Of a stretch of DNA of 64,000 bases, positions 16,122-25,971 are shown one piece after another; position 1 is the first letter of the stretch; each line of letters begins with the position of its first letter. The stretch is from Planomicrobium okeanokoites (lineage in GTDB: Bacteria; Bacillota; Bacilli; Bacillales_A; Planococcaceae), in NCBI RefSeq assembly GCF_003428875.1, contig NZ_QQRS01000001.1, forward strand, positions 310,001-374,000, written 5' to 3'. The notes under the pieces are model-generated. The model was not told the DNA's origin and ran no database searches. It saw only the letters and a list, made by a program, of their open reading frames with translations. Position numbers and translations under genes: made by a program.

Positions 16122-17468
16122 ATGAAACATCGCTATTTACCAATGACGCCTCAAGACGAAAAAGCAATGCTCGATACAATCGGAATCCAGTCGATCGATG
16201 AATTATTTGCCGATATTCCGGAGAAAGTTAGGTTCAAAGGCGAATATAATATTAAACCAGCAAAATCAGAGAGTTCATTGACAAAAGAACTGTCACAATT
16301 GGCTGCAAAAAATGCCGATTCCAATACGTACGCTTCTTTCCTTGGAGCGGGGGTTTATGACCATTACAAACCGATCATCGTAGACCACGTCATTTCACGC
16401 TCTGAATTCTATACGGCTTACACACCATATCAGCCTGAGATTTCACAGGGTGAATTGCAGGCGATTTTCGAATTCCAGACAATGATCAGTGAATTGACGG
16501 GTATGGAAATTGCAAACTCTTCAATGTACGATGGTGGAACGTCACTGGCAGAAGCGGGGATGCTCGCTGCCGGGCATACAAGCCGCAAAAAAATCCTGGT
16601 TTCCCGCGCTGTGCATCCTGAGTCCCGTGATGTCGTTCGGTCGTATGCACTTGGGCAGTCCATCGCGGTGGAAGAAATTCCATTGAAAGATGGACATACG
16701 GACCTTGATGCTTTGAAAGAGATGATCGACGATAATACAGCTGCGGTCATGATTCAGTATCCGAACTTCTTTGGACAGGTTGAGAACCTGAAGGAAATTG
16801 AGCCGATCGTCCATGAAGCCGGTGCATTATTCACAGTTTCATCGAACCCGCTAGCGCTTGGGGCTTTGACGCCTCCAGGTAAATTGGGCGCTGATATAAC
16901 AGTTGGAGACGCGCAGCCATTCGGTATTCCGGAAGCTTTCGGCGGACCTCATTGTGGTTATTTTGCCGTGACTAAAGCGCTGATGAGAAAAGTACCGGGA
17001 CGCCTTGTTGGTGAAACGACGGACGAAGACGGCCGCCGCGGTTTCGTATTGACGCTGCAGGCACGTGAGCAGCATATCCGCCGCGACAAAGCCACTTCGA
17101 ATATCTGTTCGAACCAAGCGCTGAACGCTCTTGCTGCATCTGTTGCCATGACTGCTCTCGGCAAGGAAGGCACCAAGGAAATGGCTGTCCAAAACATTAC
17201 GAAAACTTACTATATGAAACAGCAATTGAAAGCAGCCGGTTTTGAAATTGCTTTTGATGGCGCACATTTCAATGAAATCGTCGTAAAAACAGATTCACCG
17301 GTCAAAGAGCTGAATGCCTCCCTGCTGCAAAAAGGGATGATCGGCGGGTATGACCTGGGCTTAAGCTATGATGAGTTTGATAATCATATGCTGATCGCCG
17401 TTACGGAACAGCGCACTAAAGAAGAAATCGATGCATTCGTGCAGGAAATGGGGGCTACTCATGCATAA
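16122..17468 (+). CDS. gcvPA: Glycine dehydrogenase (decarboxylating) subunit 1
   Basis: N-terminal half of the split P protein that decarboxylates glycine with PLP and loads the aminomethyl group on lipoyl-H protein. The opening [16 protein letters not shown] and the region [16 protein letters not shown] are typical. It lacks the PLP lysine, which resides in subunit 2. ATG 16122 follows AAAGGGGA by nine bases; an in-frame TTG at 16101 would use the SD itself as coding sequence. Length 448 residues is usual. It overlaps gcvPB by eight bases. Confidence 0.96.
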   Translation: MKHRYLPMTPQDEKAMLDTIGIQSIDELFADIPEKVRFKGEYNIKPAKSESSLTKELSQLAAKNADSNTYASFLGAGVYDHYKPIIVDHVISRSEFYTAYTPYQPEISQGELQAIFEFQTMISELTGMEIANSSMYDGGTSLAEAGMLAAGHTSRKKILVSRAVHPESRDVVRSYALGQSIAVEEIPLKDGHTDLDALKEMIDDNTAAVMIQYPNFFGQVENLKEIEPIVHEAGALFTVSSNPLALGALTPPGKLGADITVGDAQPFGIPEAFGGPHCGYFAVTKALMRKVPGRLVGETTDEDGRRGFVLTLQAREQHIRRDKATSNICSNQALNALAASVAMTALGKEGTKEMAVQNITKTYYMKQQLKAAGFEIAFDGAHFNEIVVKTDSPVKELNASLLQKGMIGGYDLGLSYDEFDNHMLIAVTEQRTKEEIDAFVQEMGATHA

Positions 17469-18924
17469 AGACAACCAACCGCTCATTTTTGAAATGACAA
17501 AAGAAGGCCGCGTAGGCTATAGCCTGCCGGAACTCGATGTACCTGAAATCGATCTTGCTGAGTTATTGCCGGAAGGTCTCGTCCGCGATGAGGCTGCTGA
17601 TCTGCCAGAGGTTTCCGAACTTGATATCATGCGCCATTACACTGCACTGTCTAAACGTAATCACGGTGTTGATTCCGGTTTCTATCCACTGGGCTCATGC
17701 ACAATGAAATACAATCCGAAAATCAACGAATCCGTAGCAAGATACTCCGGCTTCGCCAATATCCACCCGCTGCAGGACGAATCCACAGTGCAGGGTGCCA
17801 TGGAATTGATGTATGACCTTCAGGAACACTTGAAGGAAATCACCGGAATGGATGAAGTGACCCTTCAGCCGGCAGCCGGTGCGCACGGGGAATGGACAGG
17901 ATTGATGATGATCCGCGCCTTCCACGAAGCAAACGGGGATACGAAACGCACAAAAGTCATCGTTCCCGATTCGGCCCACGGTACAAACCCTGCATCTGCA
18001 ACCGTCGCAGGCTTTGAAACCGTGACAGTCAAGTCAAATGAACACGGACTTGTGGATCTGGAAGATTTGAAACGCGTAGTCGGGGAAGACACAGCCGCTT
18101 TAATGCTGACTAACCCGAATACATTGGGTCTTTTCGAAGAGCAGATCCTGGAGATGGCGGCTATCATCCACGAAGTCGGCGGCAAGCTTTATTATGACGG
18201 CGCGAACTTGAACGCTGTTATGTCCAAAGCGCGTCCTGGCGATATGGGCTTCGATGTTGTCCACTTGAATCTTCATAAAACATTCACCGGACCTCATGGA
18301 GGCGGTGGACCGGGATCAGGTCCGGTAGGCGTCAATAAAGATTTATTGCCATACCTGCCAAAACCGATTCTTGTCAAAAAAGACGGCGTGTTCGCATTTG
18401 ATTACGACCGTCCACAGTCAATCGGACGAGTTAAGCCGTTTTACGGAAACTTCGGCATCAACGTGCGTGCATACACGTATATCCGTTCAATGGGGCCGGA
18501 TGGCCTGAAAGCCGTGACGGAATATGCTGTATTGAACGCGAATTATATGATGCGCAGACTGCAGGAGCATTTCGATTTGCCGTATGACCGCCATTGCAAG
18601 CACGAATTTGTATTGAGCGGCCGTCGCCAGAAGAAATTGGGTGTTCGCACACTTGATATGGCGAAGCGCCTGCTTGACTTCGGCTATCATCCGCCGACAA
18701 TCTACTTCCCGTTGAATGTAGAAGAAGGCATGATGATTGAACCGACTGAAACTGAATCGAAAGAAACGCTTGATGCTTTCATCGACGCAATGATCCAGAT
18801 TGCGCGTGAAGTGGAAGAGAATCCTGAAATTGTCCAGGATGCCCCTCATACCACAGTCATCAAACGCCTTGATGAAACAAAAGCTGCGCGGAAACCAGTT
18901 CTTCGTTACCACAAAGCTGAATAG
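17461..18924 (+). CDS. gcvPB: Glycine dehydrogenase (decarboxylating) subunit 2
   Basis: C-terminal half of the P protein and bearer of the PLP cofactor. The PLP-binding Lys is in [19 protein letters not shown], around residue 275. [15 protein letters not shown] near residue 75 is a family hallmark. ATG 17461 lies inside the end of gcvPA with GGAAATGGGGG upstream, so the two subunits are translationally coupled. The 487-residue length is complete. A terminator follows. Confidence 0.97.
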   Translation: MHKDNQPLIFEMTKEGRVGYSLPELDVPEIDLAELLPEGLVRDEAADLPEVSELDIMRHYTALSKRNHGVDSGFYPLGSCTMKYNPKINESVARYSGFANIHPLQDESTVQGAMELMYDLQEHLKEITGMDEVTLQPAAGAHGEWTGLMMIRAFHEANGDTKRTKVIVPDSAHGTNPASATVAGFETVTVKSNEHGLVDLEDLKRVVGEDTAALMLTNPNTLGLFEEQILEMAAIIHEVGGKLYYDGANLNAVMSKARPGDMGFDVVHLNLHKTFTGPHGGGGPGSGPVGVNKDLLPYLPKPILVKKDGVFAFDYDRPQSIGRVKPFYGNFGINVRAYTYIRSMGPDGLKAVTEYAVLNANYMMRRLQEHFDLPYDRHCKHEFVLSGRRQKKLGVRTLDMAKRLLDFGYHPPTIYFPLNVEEGMMIEPTETESKETLDAFIDAMIQIAREVEENPEIVQDAPHTTVIKRLDETKAARKPVLRYHKAE

Positions 18925-18928
18925 GATA

Positions 18929-18968
18929 CAAAAAAAGCCTGGGAGCAAATTAGCTTCCAGGCTTTTTT
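18929..18968. terminator. Bidirectional terminator between gcvPB and the AAA ATPase gene
   Basis: AAAAAAGCCTGGGAGC with GCTTCCAGGCTTTTTT, 6-base loop, shared by the two convergent genes. Confidence 0.92.
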
Positions 18969-18976
18969 CATTTCAT

Positions 18977-20248
18977 TTAAAATCCGATAAATGAATCGGC
19001 TTCCTGCCAATTATTGCGGTCAGCTCTTTTGTTTTGCTGCAGGAGTTCATCTATGCGTTTTTCATAAGCGGAATCTCCATCGTAATGCCAGTTCAGCGCA
19101 CTGGACATATAGAGCTCGTTCAGCTGGGAAATTGACAGTCCTTTGGTCCGGCTTGCCATATCCGATAATTGTGCTTCGGTGAATATATGATTGATGTCCA
19201 ATTTCTGCAGGTAGGTCTTCCTTAGCCGTTGGGATGGTGAAGGTATTTCATAGGCCCGGTCGAACCGTCCCGCACGGTTAATCAGCGCCGGATCGATTTT
19301 TTCGGGGTAATTGGTTGTTCCGATTACAAATAGTCCTTCGCGGGCCTGAGTGCCGTCCAGCGTATTCAAGAAGACGGAGCGTGTGTATTCCGGCATCGAA
19401 TCGATGTCTTCGATGACCAGGATGGCAGGAGCTAGCCGTGAAACGATGCTGAACACTTCCTGGATAGTGGAACTGTTCGTGTACTCTGTAATCTGCCAAT
19501 AGACGACAGGTGCTTCTGTCGATCCGGTGATCGATTTGACGAGAGTCGTTTTGCCGTTGCCGGGTGAACCATATAGAAGGATGCCCCGTTTATAAGGGAT
19601 TCCATAGTTTCTGAAAAACTGCCCATCGTCTTTGAAGAATTCATCGATGGATCTGAAAATATCTTTCTTGACCGATTCGTCCAAGATTACATCAGACCGT
19701 TCAATGATGGCGTGGGTGCTGAAATTCCGGCGACGGACGCCGTCGTCTGTATCGACCAGGAAAGTGATATTGTTCATCAGCATCTGCCTTAGCAATTCGT
19801 CTATCGCTTGCAGGAAACTATGGGCGGCTTCGACGGATTTGGCATAGCATTGGAATTCCGGCCAGCTTGTTTCCGCATGTGTATAGAAAGTCAATTGGGT
19901 GACAGCGACATCGTGTGCGGGAAAATAAATAATCCGATTCTCAAATGTCGTATCGATTGAAAGATTCGTGCTGTGAATGTCTTCAGCGGCATTTGTGATT
20001 TTTCCTTGTGGACGTGCTTCATAAATGAAAGCGAGGGTATCATACTCCAGCTGTCCTTTTTTCATCATGTCCAGAAGGTGGCTGTGCAATTGCATAAAAG
20101 GTTCTGCGACATCGATATGCTTCCACGGGCCGCTCGAAACTTCATTGAGGCAATTGAAGATCCTGTTTGAAACTTCAGCTATGTTTGCGTATACAGGCAA
20201 AAAGTCTTTTAGGCTAGGGTTGTGAGGGAAAAGGATGTTTTCTGTCAT
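18977..20248 (-). CDS. AAA family ATPase (YjoB/BCS1-like)
   Basis: A single-ring AAA ATPase of 423 residues. The first 200 residues are a non-catalytic domain without recognised motif. The AAA module shows Walker A GSPGNGKTT (227-235), Walker B ILVIEDID (276-283), and a second region of homology GTTNYPEKIDPALINRAGRFD (310-330) with the arginine fingers. There is no protease domain and no membrane segment. Architecture and length recall B. subtilis YjoB, thought to be a chaperone-like ATPase, but the identification is by recollection only. The SD CGGAGG is six bases from the ATG. It is an insertion relative to B. subtilis, where gcvPB adjoins yqhL. Confidence 0.88.
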   Translation of the reverse strand: MTENILFPHNPSLKDFLPVYANIAEVSNRIFNCLNEVSSGPWKHIDVAEPFMQLHSHLLDMMKKGQLEYDTLAFIYEARPQGKITNAAEDIHSTNLSIDTTFENRIIYFPAHDVAVTQLTFYTHAETSWPEFQCYAKSVEAAHSFLQAIDELLRQMLMNNITFLVDTDDGVRRRNFSTHAIIERSDVILDESVKKDIFRSIDEFFKDDGQFFRNYGIPYKRGILLYGSPGNGKTTLVKSITGSTEAPVVYWQITEYTNSSTIQEVFSIVSRLAPAILVIEDIDSMPEYTRSVFLNTLDGTQAREGLFVIGTTNYPEKIDPALINRAGRFDRAYEIPSPSQRLRKTYLQKLDINHIFTEAQLSDMASRTKGLSISQLNELYMSSALNWHYDGDSAYEKRIDELLQQNKRADRNNWQEADSFIGF

Positions 20249-20278
20249 TTCAGGCCTCCGTAAAATGCGGATTTTTGT

Positions 20279-20306
20279 AAAAAAAGCTCTTCCGGATGGA
20301 AGAGCT
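20279..20306 (-). terminator. Terminator of the rhodanese-like gene
   Basis: AGCTCTTCC/GGAAGAGCT stem, 4-base loop; the A-run at 20279-20285 forms the minus-strand U-run. It separates yqhL from the AAA ATPase gene. Confidence 0.85.
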
Positions 20307-20311
20307 GTCTG

Positions 20312-20695
20312 TCAGGATTTAGCTTTGATCTTGCCGGTCCATTGCTTGAACCCGCCTTGCAATTGATACAATTGGTCGTAACCCTGTTTTTTCAGATAGA
20401 TGGCTACACGTCCTGCCCGAGCGCCGTTCTGATCATATAAATATACAGGTTTGTCTGACCGTATTTCTTTATGGCGCTGGCGCAATTGAGTCTGCGGAAT
20501 GTTGCGCGCGCCAAGTATATGGCCGGCGGCGAAATCTTTCGGTTCACGCACGTCGATCAGCTGGGCTTTCCTATAGCCTTCGATGAACTGGTCTTGCGTC
20601 AAAGTAGTGACTGCTTTTTTCATGCGGAAATATGACACCACCGCGTAAGCGATTATAGCGAATAAAATCGCTGCGATAAAATACAAGAATTCCAA
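20312..20695 (-). CDS. yqhL: Membrane-anchored rhodanese-fold protein without catalytic Cys (YqhL-like)
   Basis: A 127-residue protein with one N-terminal membrane segment (residues 4-22) and a cytoplasmic rhodanese domain (about 34-122). The fold markers LIDVREPKDFAAGHILGARN and GGFKQWTG are present. In the active-site loop, where rhodanese has Cys-x4-Arg, the sequence is D-Q-N-G-A-R (88-93): Asp stands in place of Cys, so sulfur transfer by the usual mechanism is not expected. Placement after the gcv genes matches B. subtilis yqhL. A role in binding or regulation rather than catalysis is inference. Confidence 0.88.
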   Translation of the reverse strand: MEFLYFIAAILFAIIAYAVVSYFRMKKAVTTLTQDQFIEGYRKAQLIDVREPKDFAAGHILGARNIPQTQLRQRHKEIRSDKPVYLYDQNGARAGRVAIYLKKQGYDQLYQLQGGFKQWTGKIKAKS

Positions 20696-21098
20696 TGGTC
20701 TTTCCCCTTTCTATTCTTTCTTCATTATAAAAGATAAAGGTCTTTTAATTCAATGGCAATATTCATGTATGTAAGAGAAAAAGAGGCGATGCTGTGAAAT
20801 TTTGGAGATTACGTATATTTACTCAATCATGAAAATTTATCATTGCCATGAAGATGAAACCTGCCTGAGTCTCAGTCCGGAATGGATACAATATTTTGAC
20901 TTATCAGCTCATTCAAGAGAGAAAGCAGACACGGCGGGTAGTCGAGCGTTGTTATGTGTTAAAAGTTGAATTAATGCAAATTGGTGCAAAAAATATCACT
21001 TTCGACTCATTTTAATTTTCACGCCTGCTCAGAACCTTGTTGTGATGGAGGTTTTGAAGAAATGAATATGGGAATCAAAATTTTGTTATGGAATAGAG
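20696..21098. other. Non-coding stretch upstream of nrdJ
   Basis: About 400 bases with only short open frames lacking SD sequences (46 codons from about 20829; 60 codons from 20981). I see no riboswitch core or strong hairpin. The 3' end merges with the NrdR boxes. Confidence 0.5.
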
Positions 21099-21146
21099 TT
21101 TCAATATCTAGTATCATGGGAAAAGTATTAATACTATATATAGTGT
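21099..21146 (+). promoter_or_regulatory. Paired NrdR-box-like operator upstream of nrdJ
   Basis: The second box, ATACTATATATAGTGT (21131-21146), is close to the consensus ACACTATATATAGTGT. A weaker one at 21099-21114, TTTCAATATCTAGTAT, lies exactly 32 bases upstream, about three helical turns. Pairs with that pitch are the known arrangement for the zinc/ATP-cone repressor NrdR, which controls ribonucleotide reductase genes. A TATAAT at 21154 directly follows but lies very near the start codon. Confidence 0.75.
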
Positions 21147-21178
21147 TTGCTCTTATAATATAAAGGAGGAATTGTCAA

Positions 21179-23737
21179 ATGGTTTCTGCAACTAATTCTG
21201 TTTATACGTTAAATCCTGAGGCTTTGAACAAGGACATCGAACAGTTTCAACAAGTGTTTCCGATTACGCCGGATATGACGACAACTCATAAAGGCGTGTC
21301 AAGGCTGGTTATGATCGACCGGTATTCATTCAAGGATACGGAAAAGAAAACGTTGAAAGCTGGAGATTTTGTTGTTCTTACGGTTAAAGAGGATCCAAAA
21401 TTCCCTGCGCGCGGATTAGGATTTATCGTTTCGGTCAATCACGCGGCGAATCAGGCTGAAGTTTGGATTGAAGAAGACTACCGCAGTGCTATCGATAACC
21501 AGGATGATCTTGAAAACGGAATTGTTGTAAGATCGCTGGACGTTATTGAAAAGCCTCTTGAGGTTTATTACGAACAGATCGCCAAACGGAATGCAGCAGG
21601 TCTTTCTTCTGTTGAAGAAACAGAAGAAAAACGCCAGGAATGGTTCGATAAATTTTATGAACAGCTCGTTGGCCTGAAGTTCATACCTGCAGGCCGGGTC
21701 CTTTATGGAGCAGGAGCAGATACGGATGTCACTTACTTCAATTGCTATGTAATGCCGTTTGTCGCAGATTCACGCGAAGGCATTTCCGACCACCGCAAAC
21801 AAGTGATGGAAATCATGAGCCGCGGAGGAGGCGTTGGGACGAATGGATCGACATTGCGTCCGCGCAATACATTAGCCCGCGGAGTCAACGGCAAGTCATC
21901 CGGTTCAGTATCTTGGCTGGACGATATCGCTAAATTGACGCACCTTGTTGAACAGGGCGGTTCACGGCGCGGTGCGCAGATGATCATGCTCGCCGACTGG
22001 CATCCGGATATTGCGGAGTTCATTATTTCCAAAATGCAGAACCCTCGTATTCTCAGATACCTGATTGAAAATACGGAAGACGAAACGATCAAGAAATTGG
22101 CTAAAGATAAATTGAAATTTAAACCGTTGACGGAACAGGAAGAGGCTATGTACCAAGGCGTCTTAAACTACCGTGCGATTCCAGGGATGGGCGGTTTCAA
22201 TGAAAAAATCATGCGGGATGCTGAAACAAAGCTCCGCGACGGCGGAACTTATTCTGTACACAATGAAGAATTCCTGACAGGCGCTAATATTTCAGTTACA
22301 TTGACCAGCGACTTCATGACAGCTGTTGAAAATGATGAGAATTTCGATTTGCGGTTTCCGGCTGTCGAATCCTATTCTAAAGAAGAAATGGCTATTTACA
22401 ATGAACAATGGCAGGAAGTTGGAGATGTACGCGAGTGGGAACGGATGGGCCATAAAGTGCGCACATACCGCACAATGAAAGCGCGCGATCTTTGGAACCT
22501 TATCAATGTTTGCGCCACGTACTCAGCGGAACCGGGAATATTCTTCATCGATAACGCAAATGAAAAGACGAATGCCAAAGCATATGGCCAAAAAGTCGTT
22601 GCTACCAACCCTTGCGGCGAACAGCCGCTGGCGCCTTATTCAGTATGCAACCTCGCTGCAGTAAACCTGGCGCAATTCGCCGATCCAAAAACTAAAGAAG
22701 TCGATTTTGAATCGTTGAAAGAAACAGTGCGTGTCGGTGTCCGCATGCAGGACAATGTTATCGATGCAACTCCTTATTTCCTGGAAGAGAACCGCATCCA
22801 GGCACTCGGCGAACGCCGCGTCGGACTAGGTGTCATGGGGCTTGCCGATCTATTGATCTACTGCGACAAAGAATACGGTTCGCCTGAAGGCAATGAACTC
22901 GTTGATCGGATTTTCAAAACAATAGCTGTAGCAGCTTATGAAGTTTCGACTGAACTGGCTGCTGAACGCGGAAGCTTCCCGTTCCTTGAAGGCGAAACTG
23001 AAGAACAGACAGCTGCTCTTCGCAAAGCATTCACAGAAACAGGATTTATGCAGGGCATGCCGGAAGAAATCCGCGAAGGCATCCTGGCCAACGGCATCCG
23101 CAATTCGCATTTATTGACGGTTGCGCCAACTGGTTCGACTGGAACGATGGTAGGTGTCTCGACAGGACTTGAGCCATATTATTCATTCACATACTACCGC
23201 AGTGGACGCCTGGGCAAGTTCATCGAAGTGAAAGCGGATATCGTCCGTGAATACTTGAAGAACAATCCTGAAGCTGATGAAGAAAACCTTCCGAAAGCAT
23301 TCGTGACATCAATGGATTTGGCACCGGAAGCACATGCTGATGTACAGTGCATCATACAGCGCTGGATTGATTCCTCCATTTCGAAAACAGTCAACGCACC
23401 GCGTGGATATACTGTTGAACAAGTGGAAGGCGTCTACGAGCGTCTTTACAAAGGCGGTGCCAAAGGCGGAACGGTCTACGTCGACGGCAGCCGTGATTCC
23501 CAGGTGCTTACTTTGAAAGCTGAAGAAAATACATTTGAAGATGATGCGCCGGAAGAAGTGCGGACAAAACGTCCGATCGTTTTGATCGACACCATCCAGG
23601 ATCTTCGTTCAACAAATGTAACCATCGGTTCAGAAGTGGGCGATACTTGCCCGGTCTGCCGAAAAGGGACAGTCGAGGAAATGGGCGGCTGCAATACATG
23701 CACGAATTGCGCAGCGCAACTCAAATGCGGACTGTAA
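21179..23737 (+). CDS. nrdJ: Adenosylcobalamin-dependent (class II) ribonucleotide reductase
   Basis: Reduces ribonucleotides to deoxyribonucleotides using a radical generated from coenzyme B12; works with or without oxygen. The catalytic barrel has the paired NPCGEQPLAPYSVCNLAAVNLAQF region with the active-site Cys and Asn/Glu residues, and TVAPTGSTGTMVGVSTGLEP near residue 645. The C-terminal tail holds a Cys-rich zinc-finger-like motif, CPVCRKG...CNTCTNC...C, used for re-reduction by thioredoxin. No intein interrupts it. At 852 residues it is full length. SD AAGGAGGA. Not present at this place in B. subtilis, suggesting lineage-specific insertion. Confidence 0.95.
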   Translation: MVSATNSVYTLNPEALNKDIEQFQQVFPITPDMTTTHKGVSRLVMIDRYSFKDTEKKTLKAGDFVVLTVKEDPKFPARGLGFIVSVNHAANQAEVWIEEDYRSAIDNQDDLENGIVVRSLDVIEKPLEVYYEQIAKRNAAGLSSVEETEEKRQEWFDKFYEQLVGLKFIPAGRVLYGAGADTDVTYFNCYVMPFVADSREGISDHRKQVMEIMSRGGGVGTNGSTLRPRNTLARGVNGKSSGSVSWLDDIAKLTHLVEQGGSRRGAQMIMLADWHPDIAEFIISKMQNPRILRYLIENTEDETIKKLAKDKLKFKPLTEQEEAMYQGVLNYRAIPGMGGFNEKIMRDAETKLRDGGTYSVHNEEFLTGANISVTLTSDFMTAVENDENFDLRFPAVESYSKEEMAIYNEQWQEVGDVREWERMGHKVRTYRTMKARDLWNLINVCATYSAEPGIFFIDNANEKTNAKAYGQKVVATNPCGEQPLAPYSVCNLAAVNLAQFADPKTKEVDFESLKETVRVGVRMQDNVIDATPYFLEENRIQALGERRVGLGVMGLADLLIYCDKEYGSPEGNELVDRIFKTIAVAAYEVSTELAAERGSFPFLEGETEEQTAALRKAFTETGFMQGMPEEIREGILANGIRNSHLLTVAPTGSTGTMVGVSTGLEPYYSFTYYRSGRLGKFIEVKADIVREYLKNNPEADEENLPKAFVTSMDLAPEAHADVQCIIQRWIDSSISKTVNAPRGYTVEQVEGVYERLYKGGAKGGTVYVDGSRDSQVLTLKAEENTFEDDAPEEVRTKRPIVLIDTIQDLRSTNVTIGSEVGDTCPVCRKGTVEEMGGCNTCTNCAAQLKCGL

Positions 23738-23750
23738 ATTAAACATTGGA

Positions 23751-23776
23751 AAGCGGGAGCCTCGGCTTCCGCTTTT
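23751..23776 (+). terminator. Terminator of nrdJ
   Basis: AAGCGGGAGCC/GGCTTCCGCTT stem with one G-U pair, very short loop, and T-run. Confidence 0.85.
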
Positions 23777-23828
23777 TCATATGGAGATAAATCTTGTGAT
23801 CTACGTACGTTCAATTTCCCGCTTACAG

Positions 23829-23856
23829 TTGCTCGATTCTGCTCGTATGATAAAAT
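23829..23856 (+). promoter_or_regulatory. Promoter of aroQ
   Basis: TTGCTC (23829-23834), 16 bases, TAAAAT (23851-23856) with an extended TGn at 23848. Confidence 0.55.
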
Positions 23857-23888
23857 AATGAAGAAGTTACTGACGGGGAGTGAAGAAG

Positions 23889-24329
23889 ATGCGCGCTTTA
23901 GTTTTAAATGGGCCAAATTTGAACCGGCTCGGCAAAAGAGAACCTGATGCTTACGGCACGTTTACACTTGCTGAACTGGAACATGAACTGGAACAGTTCG
24001 CATTTGCCAATGGCATTGAATTGACCTGCAGCCAGTCCAATCATGAAGGGGAAATCATCGATTGGCTTCAACAGGCTGAACGCCAGAATTTTGACGGCGT
24101 CGTTCTGAATGCCGGGGCTTATACACATACCAGCATTGCTATCCGTGATGCCATCGCTTCCATCCAAGTACCCGTTATAGAAGTACATATTTCAAATGTT
24201 CACAAACGAGAAGAATTCCGCCACCATTCTTATATAGCGCCGGTAGTGGAAGGGCAGATCACCGGATTCGGCAAAGATTCCTATTTCCTTGGTCTGCACG
24301 CCTTGCTTTTACGAAATCAGAGAGGATGA
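23889..24329 (+). CDS. aroQ: 3-dehydroquinate dehydratase, type II
   Basis: Third step of the shikimate pathway, dehydrating 3-dehydroquinate. The N-terminus MRALVLNGPNLNRLGKRE with the catalytic Tyr in AYGT and the motif QSNHEGEIIDWLQ are diagnostic of the type II dodecameric enzyme; VIEVHISNVHKREEFRHHS contains the catalytic His. ATG 23889 follows GGGGAG by eight bases; an in-frame GTG at 23880 overlaps that SD. 146 residues is the usual length. It corresponds to B. subtilis yqhS and ends within the start region of yqhT. Confidence 0.95.
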   Translation: MRALVLNGPNLNRLGKREPDAYGTFTLAELEHELEQFAFANGIELTCSQSNHEGEIIDWLQQAERQNFDGVVLNAGAYTHTSIAIRDAIASIQVPVIEVHISNVHKREEFRHHSYIAPVVEGQITGFGKDSYFLGLHALLLRNQRG

Positions 24330-24334
24330 CTATT

Positions 24335-25393
24335 TTGAAACTGCAAAAACTTCGCAACGAAATGGCACAAAACGAAATTGAAGCTTTCCTGATCACAAGC
24401 GAATTCAATCTTCGCTATATTACTGAATTCACCGGATCTTCAGGATTGGCGATCGTTACTAAAGACAACGCGCTTTTCATTACGGATTTCCGTTACACCG
24501 AACAGGCAGCGGACCAAATCAAGGATTTTGAAATAATCCAGGCGAAAACCAATCTATTGGAAGAAGCAGCCGAACAAGTGAAGAAATTAGGTGTGGAAAC
24601 ACTAAGCTTCGAAAAAGATTTTGTTACTTATTCATCATTCGAACAATATAGTGAAAAAATGGATGCCGAATTAAAACCGGTGAGCGGAATTATCGAAAAA
24701 ATCCGTATGATCAAGACAGCTGAGGAAGTTGAAATCCTGAAAGCTGCAGCGAAGATTGCAGACGATACTTTTGAATATATCTGCACGTTCATCAAACCGG
24801 GTATGACCGAGCTTGAAGTCTCAAATGAACTGGAATTCTTCATGCGTAAACAGGGCGCCACTTCATCGTCTTTTGACATAATCGTCGCCTCGGGTTACCG
24901 TTCAGCGTTGCCGCATGGAGTAGCATCCGAAAAAGTGATCGAATCCGGAGATTTCGTCACAATGGATTTCGGCGCTTTATATAAAGGCTATATTTCTGAT
25001 ATCACTCGCACGGTTTCGGTCGGGGAACCTTCCGACAAACTGAAAGAAATCTATCAGGTTGTTCTGGACGCACAGGAAATGGGCGTTGAAAAAATCGGAC
25101 CTGGAATGACAGGATTCGATGCTGATGCCATTGGCCGGGACCATATCAAGTCAAAAGGATATGGCGATGCATTTGGGCATTCGACTGGACACGGAATCGG
25201 ACTGGAAGTCCATGAAGGGCCAGCTCTTTCATTCAAGTCACAAACAGTTCTTGAACCGGGCATGGCTGTGACAGTTGAACCGGGAATTTATTTGCCGGGT
25301 ATTGGCGGAGTGCGCATTGAAGATGATATACTGATTACCGAGTCCGGAAACGAAAGACTGACCAAGTCTTCAAAAGAGCTTCGCATTTTATAA
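24335..25393 (+). CDS. yqhT: M24 family aminopeptidase (Xaa-Pro dipeptidase-like, YqhT)
   Basis: Cytosolic metallopeptidase that probably removes Pro-adjacent N-terminal residues or splits Xaa-Pro dipeptides. A creatinase N domain (1-125) leads into the pita-bread domain with metal ligands in FVTMDFGALYKGYISDITRT, GHSTGHGIGLEVHEGP and VTVEPGIYLPG. I start it at TTG 24335, giving MKLQKLRNEM, since GAGAGGA lies eight bases upstream; ATG 24326, overlapping the aroQ stop, would leave no spacing to that SD. Length 352 residues. Followed closely by efp, whose substrate, poly-proline stretches, is loosely related. Confidence 0.92.
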   Translation: MKLQKLRNEMAQNEIEAFLITSEFNLRYITEFTGSSGLAIVTKDNALFITDFRYTEQAADQIKDFEIIQAKTNLLEEAAEQVKKLGVETLSFEKDFVTYSSFEQYSEKMDAELKPVSGIIEKIRMIKTAEEVEILKAAAKIADDTFEYICTFIKPGMTELEVSNELEFFMRKQGATSSSFDIIVASGYRSALPHGVASEKVIESGDFVTMDFGALYKGYISDITRTVSVGEPSDKLKEIYQVVLDAQEMGVEKIGPGMTGFDADAIGRDHIKSKGYGDAFGHSTGHGIGLEVHEGPALSFKSQTVLEPGMAVTVEPGIYLPGIGGVRIEDDILITESGNERLTKSSKELRIL

Positions 25394-25409
25394 AAACGGA
25401 GGAAATTAA

Positions 25410-25970
25410 ATGATTTCTGTAAACGATTTTAAAACAGGTGTAACAATTGAAGTAGACGGCGGCATCTGGCGCGTAATGGAATTCCAGCATGTCAAACCAG
25501 GCAAAGGGGCGGCATTCGTCCGTTCGAAATTGCGTAATCTGCGTACTGGAAGTGTGACTGAAAAGACTTTCCGTGCCGGCGAAAAAGTTGCCAAAGCACA
25601 GATCGACAATAAAAAAATGCAATATCTATATGCAAATGGCGATGTCCACGCATTCATGGATACTGAAACTTATGACCAGATCGAGCTTCCTGAAAAAAGC
25701 ATCGAGTATGAATTGAAATTCCTTCAAGAGAATATGGAAGTTCAAGTCATTCAATTCCAGGGAGAAGTTCTTGGGGTCGAATTGCCGAATACAGTGGTTC
25801 TTACCGTAACTGAAACAGATCCGGGGATTAAAGGGGATACGGCAAGCGGCGGTACAAAGCCTGCGCATCTTTCGACAGGTTTGACTGTTCAGGTGCCATT
25901 CTTTGTGAACGAAGGCGATCAATTGATCATCAATACGACTGATGCGTCATACGTTTCACGCGCGCAATAA
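25410..25970 (+). CDS. efp: Translation elongation factor P
   Basis: Binds between the P and E sites and relieves ribosome stalling at consecutive prolines. Three OB-like domains in 186 residues, full length. The tip loop of domain I reads [10 protein letters not shown] with Lys32, the position that is modified in many species (5-aminopentanol in B. subtilis). The SD is CGGAGGAAA. A pair of structured repeats begins right after the stop codon, where B. subtilis has yqhV and the spoIIIA operon. Confidence 0.97.
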   Translation: MISVNDFKTGVTIEVDGGIWRVMEFQHVKPGKGAAFVRSKLRNLRTGSVTEKTFRAGEKVAKAQIDNKKMQYLYANGDVHAFMDTETYDQIELPEKSIEYELKFLQENMEVQVIQFQGEVLGVELPNTVVLTVTETDPGIKGDTASGGTKPAHLSTGLTVQVPFFVNEGDQLIINTTDASYVSRAQ

Positions 25971-25971
25971 A

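Noticed and set aside
20829-20969. 46-codon open frame upstream of nrdJ
   Set aside because: No SD sequence before the ATG and no recognisable features.
20981-21163. 60-codon open frame ending just before nrdJ
   Set aside because: No SD, and it overlaps the NrdR-like boxes and promoter region.
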